A DNA stretch of 18,346 nucleotides from Actinomycetota bacterium (GTDB lineage Bacteria > Actinomycetota > Thermoleophilia > Gaiellales > Gaiellaceae): positions 1 through 18,346 of the forward strand of contig PMXT01000138.1 in the NCBI GenBank assembly GCA_003170995.1, read 5' to 3'. The notes below the pieces were generated by a model that saw only the letters and a list, made by a program, of their open reading frames with translations, ran no database searches and was not told the origin of the DNA. The position numbers and the translations under genes are program-made. Below, in pieces: positions 6,263-13,655 of the stretch; the first letter of the stretch is position 1; the number at the start of each line of letters is the position of its first letter.

Positions 6263-7294
6263 TTATTTCTGCAGTGTCGTCCCCGTCGAGCGCAGGTCTT
6301 CGCAGGCCTCAACCACGCGGGCGGCCATCGAGGTCTCGCCGGCCTTCCCCCACGAGCGCGGGTCGTAGACTTTCTTGACGCCGACGTCGCCATCCACCTT
6401 GAGCACGCCGTCATAGTTCTTGAACATGTGATCGGCGATCGCGCGGGTGAGCGCGTACTGGGTGTCGGTGTCGACGTTCATCTTGACGACGCCGTAGTCG
6501 AGCGTCTCGCGGATCTCCTCGAGCGCCGAGCCGGAGCCGCCGTGGAAGACGAGCAGGAAGCGACCGGCCTCGCCGTACTTCTCCTCGACCGCCGCCTGGC
6601 CGTCGCGCAGGATTGTCGGCTTGAGCACGACATTGCCGGGCTTGTAGACGCCGTGCACGTTGCCGAAGGTGGCCGCGAACAGGTAGCGGCCCTTCTCGCC
6701 GGTGCCGAGCGCATCGGCGACGGCGAGCATGTCCTCGGGAGTCGTGTAGAGCTTCTCGCGCGCGACGCCCTCGTTCGAGACGCCGTCCTCCTCACCGCCG
6801 ACGACGCCGGCCTCGACCTCGAGGATGATGTCGAGCTCGGCGCACTCGGCCAGTAGCTCCTTGGCGACACGCATGTTCTCGGCCAGTGGCAGCGGCGAAC
6901 CGTCGTACATGTGGCTCTGGAAGAGCGGTCCCTTGCCCGCGGCGACCCGCTCGCGCGAGGCGGCCAGGAGCGGCCTGAGGAAGGTGTCGACCTTCTCGGG
7001 ATGGCAGTGGTCGGTGTGCAGGGCGATGTTGACCGGGCAGCGCTCGGCGACGATGTGGGCGAACTCGGCCAGAGCGATGGCGCCCAGGACGCCGTCTTTC
7101 ACAGTCGCGCCGGAGGCGAACTCGCCGCCGCCGGTCGAGACCTGCACGATGCCGTCGGACTTGGCCTCGACGAATCCGCGTAGGGCTGCGTTGAGGGACT
7201 CCGAGGAGGAGACGTTGATCGCCGGGTAGGCGAACTTGCCGGCTCTGGCGGCGTCGAGCATCTGTGCGTAGATCTTGGGATCGGCGATGGGCAT
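6263..7294 (-). CDS. fba: Class II fructose-bisphosphate aldolase
   Basis: A full-length 343-residue zinc enzyme that cleaves fructose-1,6-bisphosphate to DHAP and glyceraldehyde-3-phosphate, and runs in reverse in gluconeogenesis, in the cytosol. The start MPIADPKIYAQML closely resembles the mycobacterial enzyme. Visible active-site parts are HTDHCHP with catalytic Asp95 and zinc His96, the VVGGEEDGV loop at 164-172, GNVHGVYKPG with zinc His214, FHGGSGS with zinc His251, and KMNVDTDTQYA at 271-281 for phosphate binding. A good GAGAGG ribosome site lies 6 bases before the ATG. That site can pair with an upstream complementary stretch (see the leader feature). Strong codon bias fits high expression. 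The gene is a single transcription unit with its own terminator and is bracketed by two dispersed repeats. Confidence 0.97.
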   Translation of the reverse strand: MPIADPKIYAQMLDAARAGKFAYPAINVSSSESLNAALRGFVEAKSDGIVQVSTGGGEFASGATVKDGVLGAIALAEFAHIVAERCPVNIALHTDHCHPEKVDTFLRPLLAASRERVAAGKGPLFQSHMYDGSPLPLAENMRVAKELLAECAELDIILEVEAGVVGGEEDGVSNEGVAREKLYTTPEDMLAVADALGTGEKGRYLFAATFGNVHGVYKPGNVVLKPTILRDGQAAVEEKYGEAGRFLLVFHGGSGSALEEIRETLDYGVVKMNVDTDTQYALTRAIADHMFKNYDGVLKVDGDVGVKKVYDPRSWGKAGETSMAARVVEACEDLRSTGTTLQK

Positions 7295-7298
7295 GGGC

Positions 7299-7345
7299 TA
7301 CCTCTCAGTCGGTTCGTTTTGGGCAAAGGTAAAACTAGAGAGGTA
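7299..7345 (-). promoter_or_regulatory. fba leader: inverted repeat able to mask the ribosome site
   Basis: In the minus-strand message, UACCUCUC (complement of 7338-7345) can pair perfectly with GAGAGGUA (complement of 7299-7306), which contains the fba Shine-Dalgarno sequence. Between them GUUUU and AAAAC can form an inner 5-bp stem. This gives an 8-bp outer helix and an inner helix directly before the start codon. Whether it regulates fba is unknown; no riboswitch class is recognised. Confidence 0.45.
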
Positions 7346-7412
7346 ATAGCGAAATAGGCCGGCGTCTGCGTCGGTTGGGGAGCTTAGAAACCGTCGGTAG
7401 TTGCTACTAGGA

Positions 7413-7567
7413 GCCCATTCCGGTAGAGATGAGCGACCGAGGGGGTCAAGTCGTGGATGCCAGTGACCGTAGGGTCGTAAAGGCGCACTGGTAGTGCAGA
7501 GAGCGGTCCTGCGGTCGCTGGTGCCGCGGATCGCCCGCGTCGGGCGTGCAGATCTAGCGGAATGGGC
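7413..7567 (+). repeat. Dispersed structured repeat, B-type copy 1
   Basis: A 155-base element. The outer arms GCCCATTCCGGTAG (7413-7426) and CTAGCGGAATGGGC (7554-7567) pair at 13 of 14 positions, the exception being a G.G mismatch. The interior holds GAGGGGGTCAAG, CGTGGATGCCA, an 18-base block identical to copy 2 that contains the hairpin GCACT-GGT-AGTGC (7485-7497), and GCCGCGGATCG. It ends two bases before the stop codon of the coiled-coil gene and lies upstream of fba. Confidence 0.85.
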
Positions 7568-7568
7568 C

Positions 7569-8006
7569 CTAAGCGCTGTCGCGCTCGATGCGATAGACGG
7601 TCGCCTCGTGCCCGTTCAGACCGTCTTCCATCCGCGCCAGCCGCTTGTCTACGGTACGCCAGCTACCGGCGATCAGATCGACGAGCAGGCCGAGATCCTC
7701 GACGCGGGCGAAGCGCTCGGCCTCTAACTCTTGCTCCAGCGCCATGAGACGGCGGATGAGCTGGTTGGCGAGTCCTCGTAGCTCGGCAAGCTGACGAGCG
7801 ACCGGAAGTGCCTCGGCGCGCAAGCCTTCGCGGACGGCCAGCCCGATCTCCTCGGGGAGCAAGGTCTCGAGCTCGGCGCCCATCTGCGCCAGCGCCTCCA
7901 TCTGCGCTCGCGCACGCTCGAAGGCCGCCTTCGTCTGAGAAGGGTCGAGCAGGTTGTTGCTCGCCTGCTTGAGCCGTTCGTGTGCCCGTGCCAATACCTC
8001 TTCCAT
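7569..8006 (-). CDS. Hypothetical coiled-coil protein
   Basis: Unrecognised. From the ATG at 8006 the protein has 145 residues, almost all predicted helix, rich in Ala, Leu, Glu and Arg with heptad-like spacing (MEEVLARAHERLKQASNNLL, then AFERARAQMEALAQMGAELE and ALEQELEAERFARVEDLG). There is no membrane segment or cysteine motif. The frame is open up to 8099, but that start would lie inside queA, which is divergent from 8034, so 8006 is preferred. The two genes share a gap of only 27 bases, so their promoters must overlap each other or the coding regions. The C-terminal residues have lower helical regularity. The stop codon touches repeat copy B1. Confidence 0.7.
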   Translation of the reverse strand: MEEVLARAHERLKQASNNLLDPSQTKAAFERARAQMEALAQMGAELETLLPEEIGLAVREGLRAEALPVARQLAELRGLANQLIRRLMALEQELEAERFARVEDLGLLVDLIAGSWRTVDKRLARMEDGLNGHEATVYRIERDSA

Positions 8007-8033
8007 GGACGCGAAGGCTAACGTTGGCGACGG

Positions 8034-8972
8034 ATGTTCCTTCGCGATCTGGACTATGAACTTCCAGCGGAGCTGATCGCACAGCGACCGCTCGAGCACC
8101 GTGATCAGTCACGGCTGCTCGTCTACGAACGCTCGAGCGGAGAGATACGGCATCGATGCTTTCGCGACCTTCCCGAGGAGCTTCACGGCGAGCTGGTGGT
8201 GGTGAACGACACCCGCGTCGTTCCGGCTCGGCTACGTCTGCGCAAGCCGACCGGCGGGCAAGTGGAGGTGCTCCTGGTCGAGTCGCTCGGCGGCGGCGAG
8301 TGGGAGGCGCTTGCGCGTCCTTCCCGCAAGCTTCGCGCCGGGCAGAGGCTCGGGCCGGTCGAGTTCCTGGAGGCGCTCGGAGAGGGGCGCTGGCGGATCG
8401 CACTCGAGGGTGAGCCCGCGGGCGAGGCGCCGCTACCGCCCTACATCCACGAGCAGCTCGACGACCCGGAGCGCTACCAGACGGTCTTTGCCGAGCAGCT
8501 CGGCTCGGCGGCGGCGCCGACCGCCGGTCTGCACTTCACGCCCGAGCTGCTCGGGCGCCTCGACGTCGAGCGGATAACCCTTCACGTCGGTCTCGACACC
8601 TTCCGCCCTGTGGCGGTGGACGACCTGCGTGAGCACCAACTGCACGGCGAGCGCTACGAGGTGAGCCCCGAGAGTTGGCAGCGGATCGAGGCGGCCGAAC
8701 GGGTGCTGGCCGTGGGAACGACGAGCGTTCGTACGCTCGAGACGCTGGCGCGCGGGGCGCCGCTCACAGGCCGGACGAATCTCTTCGTCTATCCGCCCTT
8801 CGAGTTCAAGCGCGTCGACGCGCTGCTGACCAACTTCCACCTGCCGCGCTCGACTCTGCTCGCGCTCGTGATGGCCTTTGCCGGCGTGGAAGAGGCGCGC
8901 GAGCTGTATCGCCTGGCGATCGCCGAGCGCTACCGCTTCTACTCCTTCGGCGACGCGATGCTGGTGCTGTGA
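8034..8972 (+). CDS. queA: tRNA preQ1(34) S-adenosylmethionine ribosyltransferase-isomerase QueA
   Basis: A 312-residue protein, a little shorter than many QueA proteins (about 340-350) but with all recognisable blocks. QueA moves the ribosyl part of SAM onto preQ1 in tRNA to give epoxyqueuosine, in the cytosol. The sequence shows YELPAELIAQRPLEHRDQSRL near the N-terminus, LVVNDTRVVPARL at about 57-69, a GSAAAPTAGLHFT block near 161-173, HVGLDTFRPV, VLAVGTTSVRTLE, and the C-terminal NFHLPRSTLLALVMAF with YRFYSFGDAM. The ATG at 8034 fits the usual family start just before the DYELP segment. It leads the queA-small gene-tgt run and works between Tgt and QueG. Confidence 0.97.
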   Translation: MFLRDLDYELPAELIAQRPLEHRDQSRLLVYERSSGEIRHRCFRDLPEELHGELVVVNDTRVVPARLRLRKPTGGQVEVLLVESLGGGEWEALARPSRKLRAGQRLGPVEFLEALGEGRWRIALEGEPAGEAPLPPYIHEQLDDPERYQTVFAEQLGSAAAPTAGLHFTPELLGRLDVERITLHVGLDTFRPVAVDDLREHQLHGERYEVSPESWQRIEAAERVLAVGTTSVRTLETLARGAPLTGRTNLFVYPPFEFKRVDALLTNFHLPRSTLLALVMAFAGVEEARELYRLAIAERYRFYSFGDAMLVL

Positions 8973-8991
8973 TCGAGGTAGTGTCCGCTGG

Positions 8992-9315
8992 ATGAGGGAG
9001 CCGAAGCGCCTCATTGGCGCGATGTACTACACGAAGAAAAAGGGTTCGGTCGGATGGGGAGGCGCGAAGCGGCCTCTCGCCGAGCTCATCGTGGCTGAGG
9101 ATCGGATCGTGATTCGGCCCAGGCTCCGCTTCCTACGGCGATTCATCGAGACGTGGGACTTCTCTTTGAACGACGTCGAGCACGTTCGCCATCGCCCGTT
9201 GACGGGGTACCGCTTCTCTCTGAAGGGGCTCCGCGAGGTCGAGTTCTGGACGCCCAGCAACGACCTCCCGCTCAGGCAGGCGCTCGAGAAAGCCGGCGTT
9301 CCGGTCGAGAGATGA
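8992..9315 (+). CDS. Small PH-like hypothetical protein between queA and tgt
   Basis: A 107-residue protein starting at ATG 8992, 19 bases after queA and overlapping the tgt start by four bases (ATGA at 9312-9315), so it is in the operon and probably coupled to tgt. It begins with MREPKRLIGAMYYTKKKG. The pattern of short alternating strands (AELIVAEDRIVIRP, ETWDFSLNDVEHVRH, GYRFSLKGLREVEFWTP) and a final helix ending ALEKAGVPVER resembles bacterial PH-like domains. There is no signal peptide or membrane segment. The function is unknown; a role in tRNA modification is only suggested by position. Confidence 0.75.
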   Translation: MREPKRLIGAMYYTKKKGSVGWGGAKRPLAELIVAEDRIVIRPRLRFLRRFIETWDFSLNDVEHVRHRPLTGYRFSLKGLREVEFWTPSNDLPLRQALEKAGVPVER

Positions 9316-10433
9316 AGTCACATCCGACATTCGAGCTGACAGCCAGCGAGGGCGAGGCGCGAGCCGGCGTGCTCAGGACGGCGCACGGCGAAGTGCGGAC
9401 GCCCGTCTTCATGCCGGTCGGCACCAAGGCGAGCGTGAAGAGCGTCGATCCCGAGGAGCTGCGCGCACTCGGGGCCGAGATCGTGCTCGCGAACAGCTAC
9501 CATCTGCATTTCCGGCCGGGCGAGAATCTGATCGAGGAGCTGGGTGGGCTGCACGGCTTCATGGGCTGGCCGGGCCCGATCCTGACCGACTCCGGCGGCT
9601 TCCAGGTCTTCTCGCTCCGCGACACGCTGCTGGCCGTGGACGAGGAAGGCGTCACCTTCCGCTCGGTCTACGACGGTGAGGCGGCACGCTTCACGCCCGA
9701 GCTCTCGGCCGAGATTCAGCGCAAGCTGGGCGCCGACATCGCCATGTGTCTCGATGTCTGCCCTCCGGCTGCCGCACCGCGCGCCGAGCTCGAGCGCGCG
9801 GTCGAGTTGACATCGATCTGGGCGCGACGGCAAAGGAATGCGCCGAGGGCCAACGGGCAGCTTCTCTTCGGCATCGTGCAGGGCGGTATCGACGAAGAGC
9901 TGAGGCGGCGCTCGGCGGCAGAGCTGGTTTCGCTCGATTTCGACGGCTATGCGCTCGGCGGCCTGAGTGTGGGGGAGAAGCGGCCGGCGATGCTGGCGGC
10001 GACGGGCTTCTCGGTGCCGCTCCTGCCCGTCGAGAAGCCCCGCTACTTCATGGGCATCGGCGACCCGGAGGGCGTGCTGGAGGCGATCGAGCGCGGCATC
10101 GACATGTTCGACTGCGTACTGCCGACGCGCACCGCCCGCACCGGCTCGGCGCTGACCTGGCAGGGAAGGATCAACCTTCGCAACGCACGCTTCGCCCGCG
10201 ATTCGCGTCCGCTCCAGGAGGACTGCGACTGCCCGGCTTGTCGCCGCTTCAGCCGCGCCTATCTCCGTCATCTCGTCAATCAGCAGGAACTGCTCGGGCT
10301 GCGCCTGCTCAGCCTGCACAACCTGCGCTTTCTGATCGGGCTCGTCGGTGGGGCGCGCGAGGCGCTGGAGCGCAGAGAGTTCGCGCGTTTCAAGCGCGAT
10401 GCTTTGGCGCGGCTGGCCTCCGCCGCGGACTGA
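9312..10433 (+). CDS. tgt: tRNA-guanine(34) transglycosylase Tgt
   Basis: A 373-residue bacterial-type TGT, normal length. It exchanges guanine 34 in the GUN anticodons of Asp, Asn, His and Tyr tRNAs for preQ1. DSGGFQVFSL at 93-102 carries the general-base Asp93. ALGGLSVGE and MFDCVLPTRTARTG carry the substrate pocket and the nucleophile Asp267. Zinc is held by C305-x-C307-x2-C310 and His336 (CDCPAC...LHNL). The ATG at 9312 sits in an ATGA overlap with the small upstream gene, although the same frame is open further upstream. It feeds QueA and QueG. There are no genes for preQ1 synthesis (queC/D/E/F) here. Confidence 0.97.
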   Translation: MKSHPTFELTASEGEARAGVLRTAHGEVRTPVFMPVGTKASVKSVDPEELRALGAEIVLANSYHLHFRPGENLIEELGGLHGFMGWPGPILTDSGGFQVFSLRDTLLAVDEEGVTFRSVYDGEAARFTPELSAEIQRKLGADIAMCLDVCPPAAAPRAELERAVELTSIWARRQRNAPRANGQLLFGIVQGGIDEELRRRSAAELVSLDFDGYALGGLSVGEKRPAMLAATGFSVPLLPVEKPRYFMGIGDPEGVLEAIERGIDMFDCVLPTRTARTGSALTWQGRINLRNARFARDSRPLQEDCDCPACRRFSRAYLRHLVNQQELLGLRLLSLHNLRFLIGLVGGAREALERREFARFKRDALARLASAAD

Positions 10434-10479
10434 GTATCCGCCGGTCGAGTCCTCAGAGCTGGTCCGCTCCGCCTCGGCC

Positions 10480-10608
10480 GCACGTTCCTAACGGAATCGG
10501 CTCCAGGTGAGATCGGTGGATGCGATGCTAGGACGCAGCCGAGGACAACGCATTGCGCCGCCGAGCGCGGCCTGGCGGTTGAGAGCTTCATTTGAAACGT
10601 GCTCTAAG
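10480..10608 (+). repeat. Dispersed intergenic repeat, A-type copy 2
   Basis: Bases 10532-10608 match 21-96 strongly. The left part (GGTGAGATCGGTGGATGC) resembles the B-type left blocks GGTAGAGATG and CGTGGATGC, so A and B types may share an origin. GCACGTT (10480-10486) and AACGTGC (10596-10602) form a terminal 7-bp inverted repeat. Its right end, GAAACGTGCTCTAAGAGC, meets the right end of the oppositely oriented B copy in a shared palindrome centred on 10606. Confidence 0.7.
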
Positions 10609-10766
10609 AGCGTATTTCACTAGGCCTGCATGCCTGCAGCGGCCGATCCGCGGCGCCAGCACCCGAAGCGCCGCTAACCGCACTACCAGTGCGCCTTCAT
10701 AACCCTGCAGCCAATGGCATCCACGGCTTGACCCCCTCGAACGCACATCCCTACCAAAATCGGTTC
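10608..10766 (-). repeat. Dispersed structured repeat, B-type copy 2
   Basis: A 159-base element on the minus strand. The outer arms GAACCGATTTTGGTAG and CTAGTGAAATACGCTC can pair at 12 of 16 positions, including two G.T pairs and the same G.G mismatch next to TAG/CTA seen in copy 1. The central GCACT-GGT-AGTGC hairpin (10680-10692) and several blocks of 10-18 bases are identical to copy 1. TTA occurs directly outside both ends, possibly a 3-base target duplication. Confidence 0.85.
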
Positions 10767-10778
10767 TAAAGGTCTAGC

Positions 10779-10895
10779 GTGTTTTTTCATCTCACCGTCG
10801 TAGTGCCCTCGGCGGCTGTGGCTCCGGCGCAGGAGTCCGTCTTCGGGAGCGGAAACGGCGCAGACGACGACTCGAACCGCGATTCGTCAAGCTAA
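10779..10895 (+). CDS. Probable 38-codon small protein ahead of secDF
   Basis: A small ORF from GTG 10779 to TAA 10893-10895. It has AAAGG six bases before the GTG, GC-biased third positions (about 28 of 38), and ends 12 bases before the secDF GTG. The product begins with the hydrophobic MFFHLTVVVPSAAVAPA and continues as an acidic, Ser/Asp/Asn-rich tail ending DDDSNRDSSS. It occupies the place where yajC normally lies between tgt and secD, but it is too short and shows no YajC signature. It could be a leader peptide coupling translation to secDF, a YajC remnant, or chance. Confidence 0.4.
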   Translation: MFFHLTVVVPSAAVAPAQESVFGSGNGADDDSNRDSSS

Positions 10896-10907
10896 GCTGC
10901 ACCTCCA

Positions 10908-13655
10908 GTGTCATCGCGTCGACCCCATATCATCCTGCTCCTGCTGATCGCGGCCACGCTGGCGGGCGTCCTCCTCTTTGCCGTGCCCGGCTCGCCTTTC
11001 TACAAGAAGGCGGCGCAGGGACTCGATCTCAAGGGTGGTCTGCAGGTGGTGCTGAAGGCCAAGCCGGTCAGCGGCGCCAAGGTGACCGCCGAGGACATGT
11101 CGCGCTCGGTCGACATCATGCGCAGGCGCGTCGACAAGCTCGGCGTCGCCGAGCCCGATATTCGCACCCAGGGCTCGGACGAGATCGTCATCGACCTACC
11201 GGGCATAACGAATTCGCAGCGCGCGCAGAAGTTGATTCGAGCGGAGGCGGTGCTACAGCTGTTCGACCTCGAGACGAAGCTACTGGATGGCGTATCGGCA
11301 AACGGCTACGTGCCCCAGCCATACAAGCTCTTCGATCTACTCGAACTGGTCAAGCCGCAGGTGAAGCGTAGTGGCGCCGAGCACTACTACCTCCTCAACG
11401 AGAAGCACACCAAAATCGTTGACGACGCCGCTGTCACCCGCCCTAAAAACAACCACAATACGTTCGCCGAGCTCGGAAGAATCGTGCGCGAGCGGCTGCA
11501 GAGCAAGAGCAAGAAGGGCGAAATCGTCCTTGGTATACCCAAGGCGACCACGCTCGTCTCCTGCGACCTCGTGACGAGCGGTGCCTGTCCGGGCGCGAGA
11601 GGCGGCTTCACGCCCAAGAAGAACCAGACCTGGTACTACCTCTTCACACTTCCTCCCAATCTCACCGGCGCGGATCTGAATGCGGGCGGTATTCGCGCCG
11701 ACTTCGGGTCGAACGGGCCGATCGTCGACCTCAGTTTCACCAGCCACGGCAACAAAGTCTTTCACAAGATCACTAGCGACGAGTGGACCCGAGGGAATGC
11801 ATATCAGGCCTCTCAGCACTTTGCGGTCGTGCTCGACGGCGAGCTGATCACCTTCCCGCAAATCGTTTACACCGACCAATCGCTCAGTGACGGCATCGAT
11901 CCCGCGAGCACCGGCGCGATCATCGAGGGCATTGGCTCGAGCAGCGAGGCCAAGGACATTGCCACGGTGCTGCAAACGGGCGCCCTGCCGGTGAAATTCG
12001 AGACGGCTGCCTCTACGCAGATCTCGGCCACGCTGGGCAAGGACTCGCTGCACCAGGCGGTGGTGGCGGCCATCGTTGGCCTTGCTCTGGTGGTCATCTT
12101 CCTGCTCACCCTCTACCGCTTCCTGGGTCTCGTGGCAGTCATTGGCCTCGGCATCTACGCGATCTTCCTCTACGGCGTGATCCTGTTCTTCAACGTCACC
12201 CTGACCCTGCCGGGCTTCGCCGGCATGATCCTCACGATTGGAGTTGCCGCCGACGCGAATGTCGTCATCTTCGAGCGCATCAAGGAGGAGTCCCGTGCGG
12301 GCAAATCGGTGAAAGCCGCCGTTGCCACGGGCTACGCGCGCGGCTTCCACACCATCCTCGACGCCAACGTGGTCACTGCGATCACCGCCGCGGTTCTCTT
12401 CCTGGTCGCCACGGCAGGGGTCAAGGGATTTGCGCTGATGCTGCTGCTCGGTACCGGCATCTCGCTCATCACCGCCGTTGCCGGTACGCGCGCCATGCTG
12501 GGGCTGCTCTCCAACTTCCGCTGGTTCAGCAACCCCAGCTTCATGGGTGCCAAGGGCGCGCAGCGCGGGCGCTGGCTGCAGATCGACTTCATGCGCAAGC
12601 GCTGGCTGTGGCTGGCGATCTCGGGCGTCGTGGTTCTGGTCAGCGCGGTCTCACTTGCCACCAAAGGCCTCAACCTCGGCATCGACTTCAAGGGTGGTAC
12701 GCAGATCGCCTTCCCGACGCCGCAGCCGACCCAGCTTGCGACGGTGCGCAGCATCGTCGCCAAAACCACCGGCGAGGGTAGCGCTCCGATTCAGGGCACC
12801 GGGAAAACCGTCGGCGGCTCGGAGAGCTACGAACATTTCCAGGTTCGTCTGCGCACACCCAGCAGCACGGTTTTGGACAATCTGACGAACCAGCTCGAGA
12901 CCAAGTTGAAGGTGAACGCGAATAGTCTCGACCAGAAGAGCGTGTCGGCCAGCTTCAGTAGCCAGATCGCGCGCAGCGCCGTGATGGCGATCATCGTCTC
13001 CTTCCTGCTGATCACGGCCTACATCTCGATGCGCTTCGACTTCAAGTTCGCCGCGCCGGTGATCGTCGCCGTTCTGCACGACATCGTGATCACTGTCGGG
13101 GTCTACTCGCTGACGGGCCGGGAGGTGACGACCTCCACGGTGGCGGCGGTGCTGACCGTACTCGGCTACTCGATCTACGACACGATTATCATCTTCGACC
13201 GCATCCGCGAGAACGTGCCCCTGATGCGCCATGCGCCGCTTGCCCGCATCGTCAACGTGTCGATCTGGGAGACGATCCGGCGCTCCCTGGCCACGACCTT
13301 TATCACGCTGCTCCCGGTCGGCGCGCTCTTCTTCGCCGGCGGCGCCACGCTCAAAGACTTCGCCTTCGCTCTGCTGGTCGGCATCACGTCGGGCGCCTAC
13401 TCCTCGATCTTCGTGGCCGCGCCGCTACTGACGATGTGGAAGGAGCGCGAGCCGGAGTACGCGCGACGCCTCGATGCCCCGGGCTACCAGCGCAGCGGGC
13501 GTGAAGAATCGGTGAGCGCAATCTCAACGCAGCCGGCGCTGGCGACGGCGACCGATCAAACCGCTAGAACCGTACGCGCAACTGCGACGGACGCGGCTAA
13601 GAGGGAGCGGCGCCGGCAACGGCGACGCTCGAAACCGCATGGCCGACCCCGCTAG
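10908..13655 (+). CDS. secDF: Fused protein-export membrane protein SecDF
   Basis: A 915-residue natural SecD-SecF fusion. SecDF is a proton-driven partner of SecYEG that pulls secreted proteins across the membrane. The SecD half has TM1 at about 8-27, GLDLKGGLQVVLKA, a large periplasmic-side region to about 365, and TM2-6 with GVAADANVVIFERIKEE (Asp about 448). The SecF half starts near 555: a TM, GLNLGIDFKGGTQI at about 585-598, a short outer domain, and five TMs with LGYSIYDTIIIFDRIRE (Asp about 758). A basic tail of about 60 residues follows (KRERRRQRRRSKPHGRPR). The start is GTG 10908; no in-frame ATG is near. Many actinobacteria keep secD and secF separate. The 3' end overlaps the next gene by 17 bases. 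Confidence 0.96.
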   Translation: MSSRRPHIILLLLIAATLAGVLLFAVPGSPFYKKAAQGLDLKGGLQVVLKAKPVSGAKVTAEDMSRSVDIMRRRVDKLGVAEPDIRTQGSDEIVIDLPGITNSQRAQKLIRAEAVLQLFDLETKLLDGVSANGYVPQPYKLFDLLELVKPQVKRSGAEHYYLLNEKHTKIVDDAAVTRPKNNHNTFAELGRIVRERLQSKSKKGEIVLGIPKATTLVSCDLVTSGACPGARGGFTPKKNQTWYYLFTLPPNLTGADLNAGGIRADFGSNGPIVDLSFTSHGNKVFHKITSDEWTRGNAYQASQHFAVVLDGELITFPQIVYTDQSLSDGIDPASTGAIIEGIGSSSEAKDIATVLQTGALPVKFETAASTQISATLGKDSLHQAVVAAIVGLALVVIFLLTLYRFLGLVAVIGLGIYAIFLYGVILFFNVTLTLPGFAGMILTIGVAADANVVIFERIKEESRAGKSVKAAVATGYARGFHTILDANVVTAITAAVLFLVATAGVKGFALMLLLGTGISLITAVAGTRAMLGLLSNFRWFSNPSFMGAKGAQRGRWLQIDFMRKRWLWLAISGVVVLVSAVSLATKGLNLGIDFKGGTQIAFPTPQPTQLATVRSIVAKTTGEGSAPIQGTGKTVGGSESYEHFQVRLRTPSSTVLDNLTNQLETKLKVNANSLDQKSVSASFSSQIARSAVMAIIVSFLLITAYISMRFDFKFAAPVIVAVLHDIVITVGVYSLTGREVTTSTVAAVLTVLGYSIYDTIIIFDRIRENVPLMRHAPLARIVNVSIWETIRRSLATTFITLLPVGALFFAGGATLKDFAFALLVGITSGAYSSIFVAAPLLTMWKEREPEYARRLDAPGYQRSGREESVSAISTQPALATATDQTARTVRATATDAAKRERRRQRRRSKPHGRPR

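Noticed and set aside
7428..7499. A 21-codon ORF in B-type copies 1 and 2, both from a conserved ATG to a conserved TAG and ending KAHW.
   Set aside because: Nearly all differences between the two copies change the amino acid, and copy 3 has a stop after seven codons. Conservation is of nucleotides, not of a peptide.
8007..8099. Extension of the coiled-coil gene to a start at 8099.
   Set aside because: It would overlap the divergent queA start; the composition of the added 31 residues does not match the coiled-coil body.
6101..10766. Integron attC sites as an explanation for the B-type elements.
   Set aside because: Size and imperfect terminal pairing are similar, but the ends lack the GTTRRRY/RYYYAAC core sites, and there is no integron integrase or cassette organisation.
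10860..10907. A possible tRNA T-arm on the minus strand (GGTTCGAGTC) before secDF.
   Set aside because: The stem does not pair beyond one base and no other tRNA arms are present; it lies inside the small ORF.
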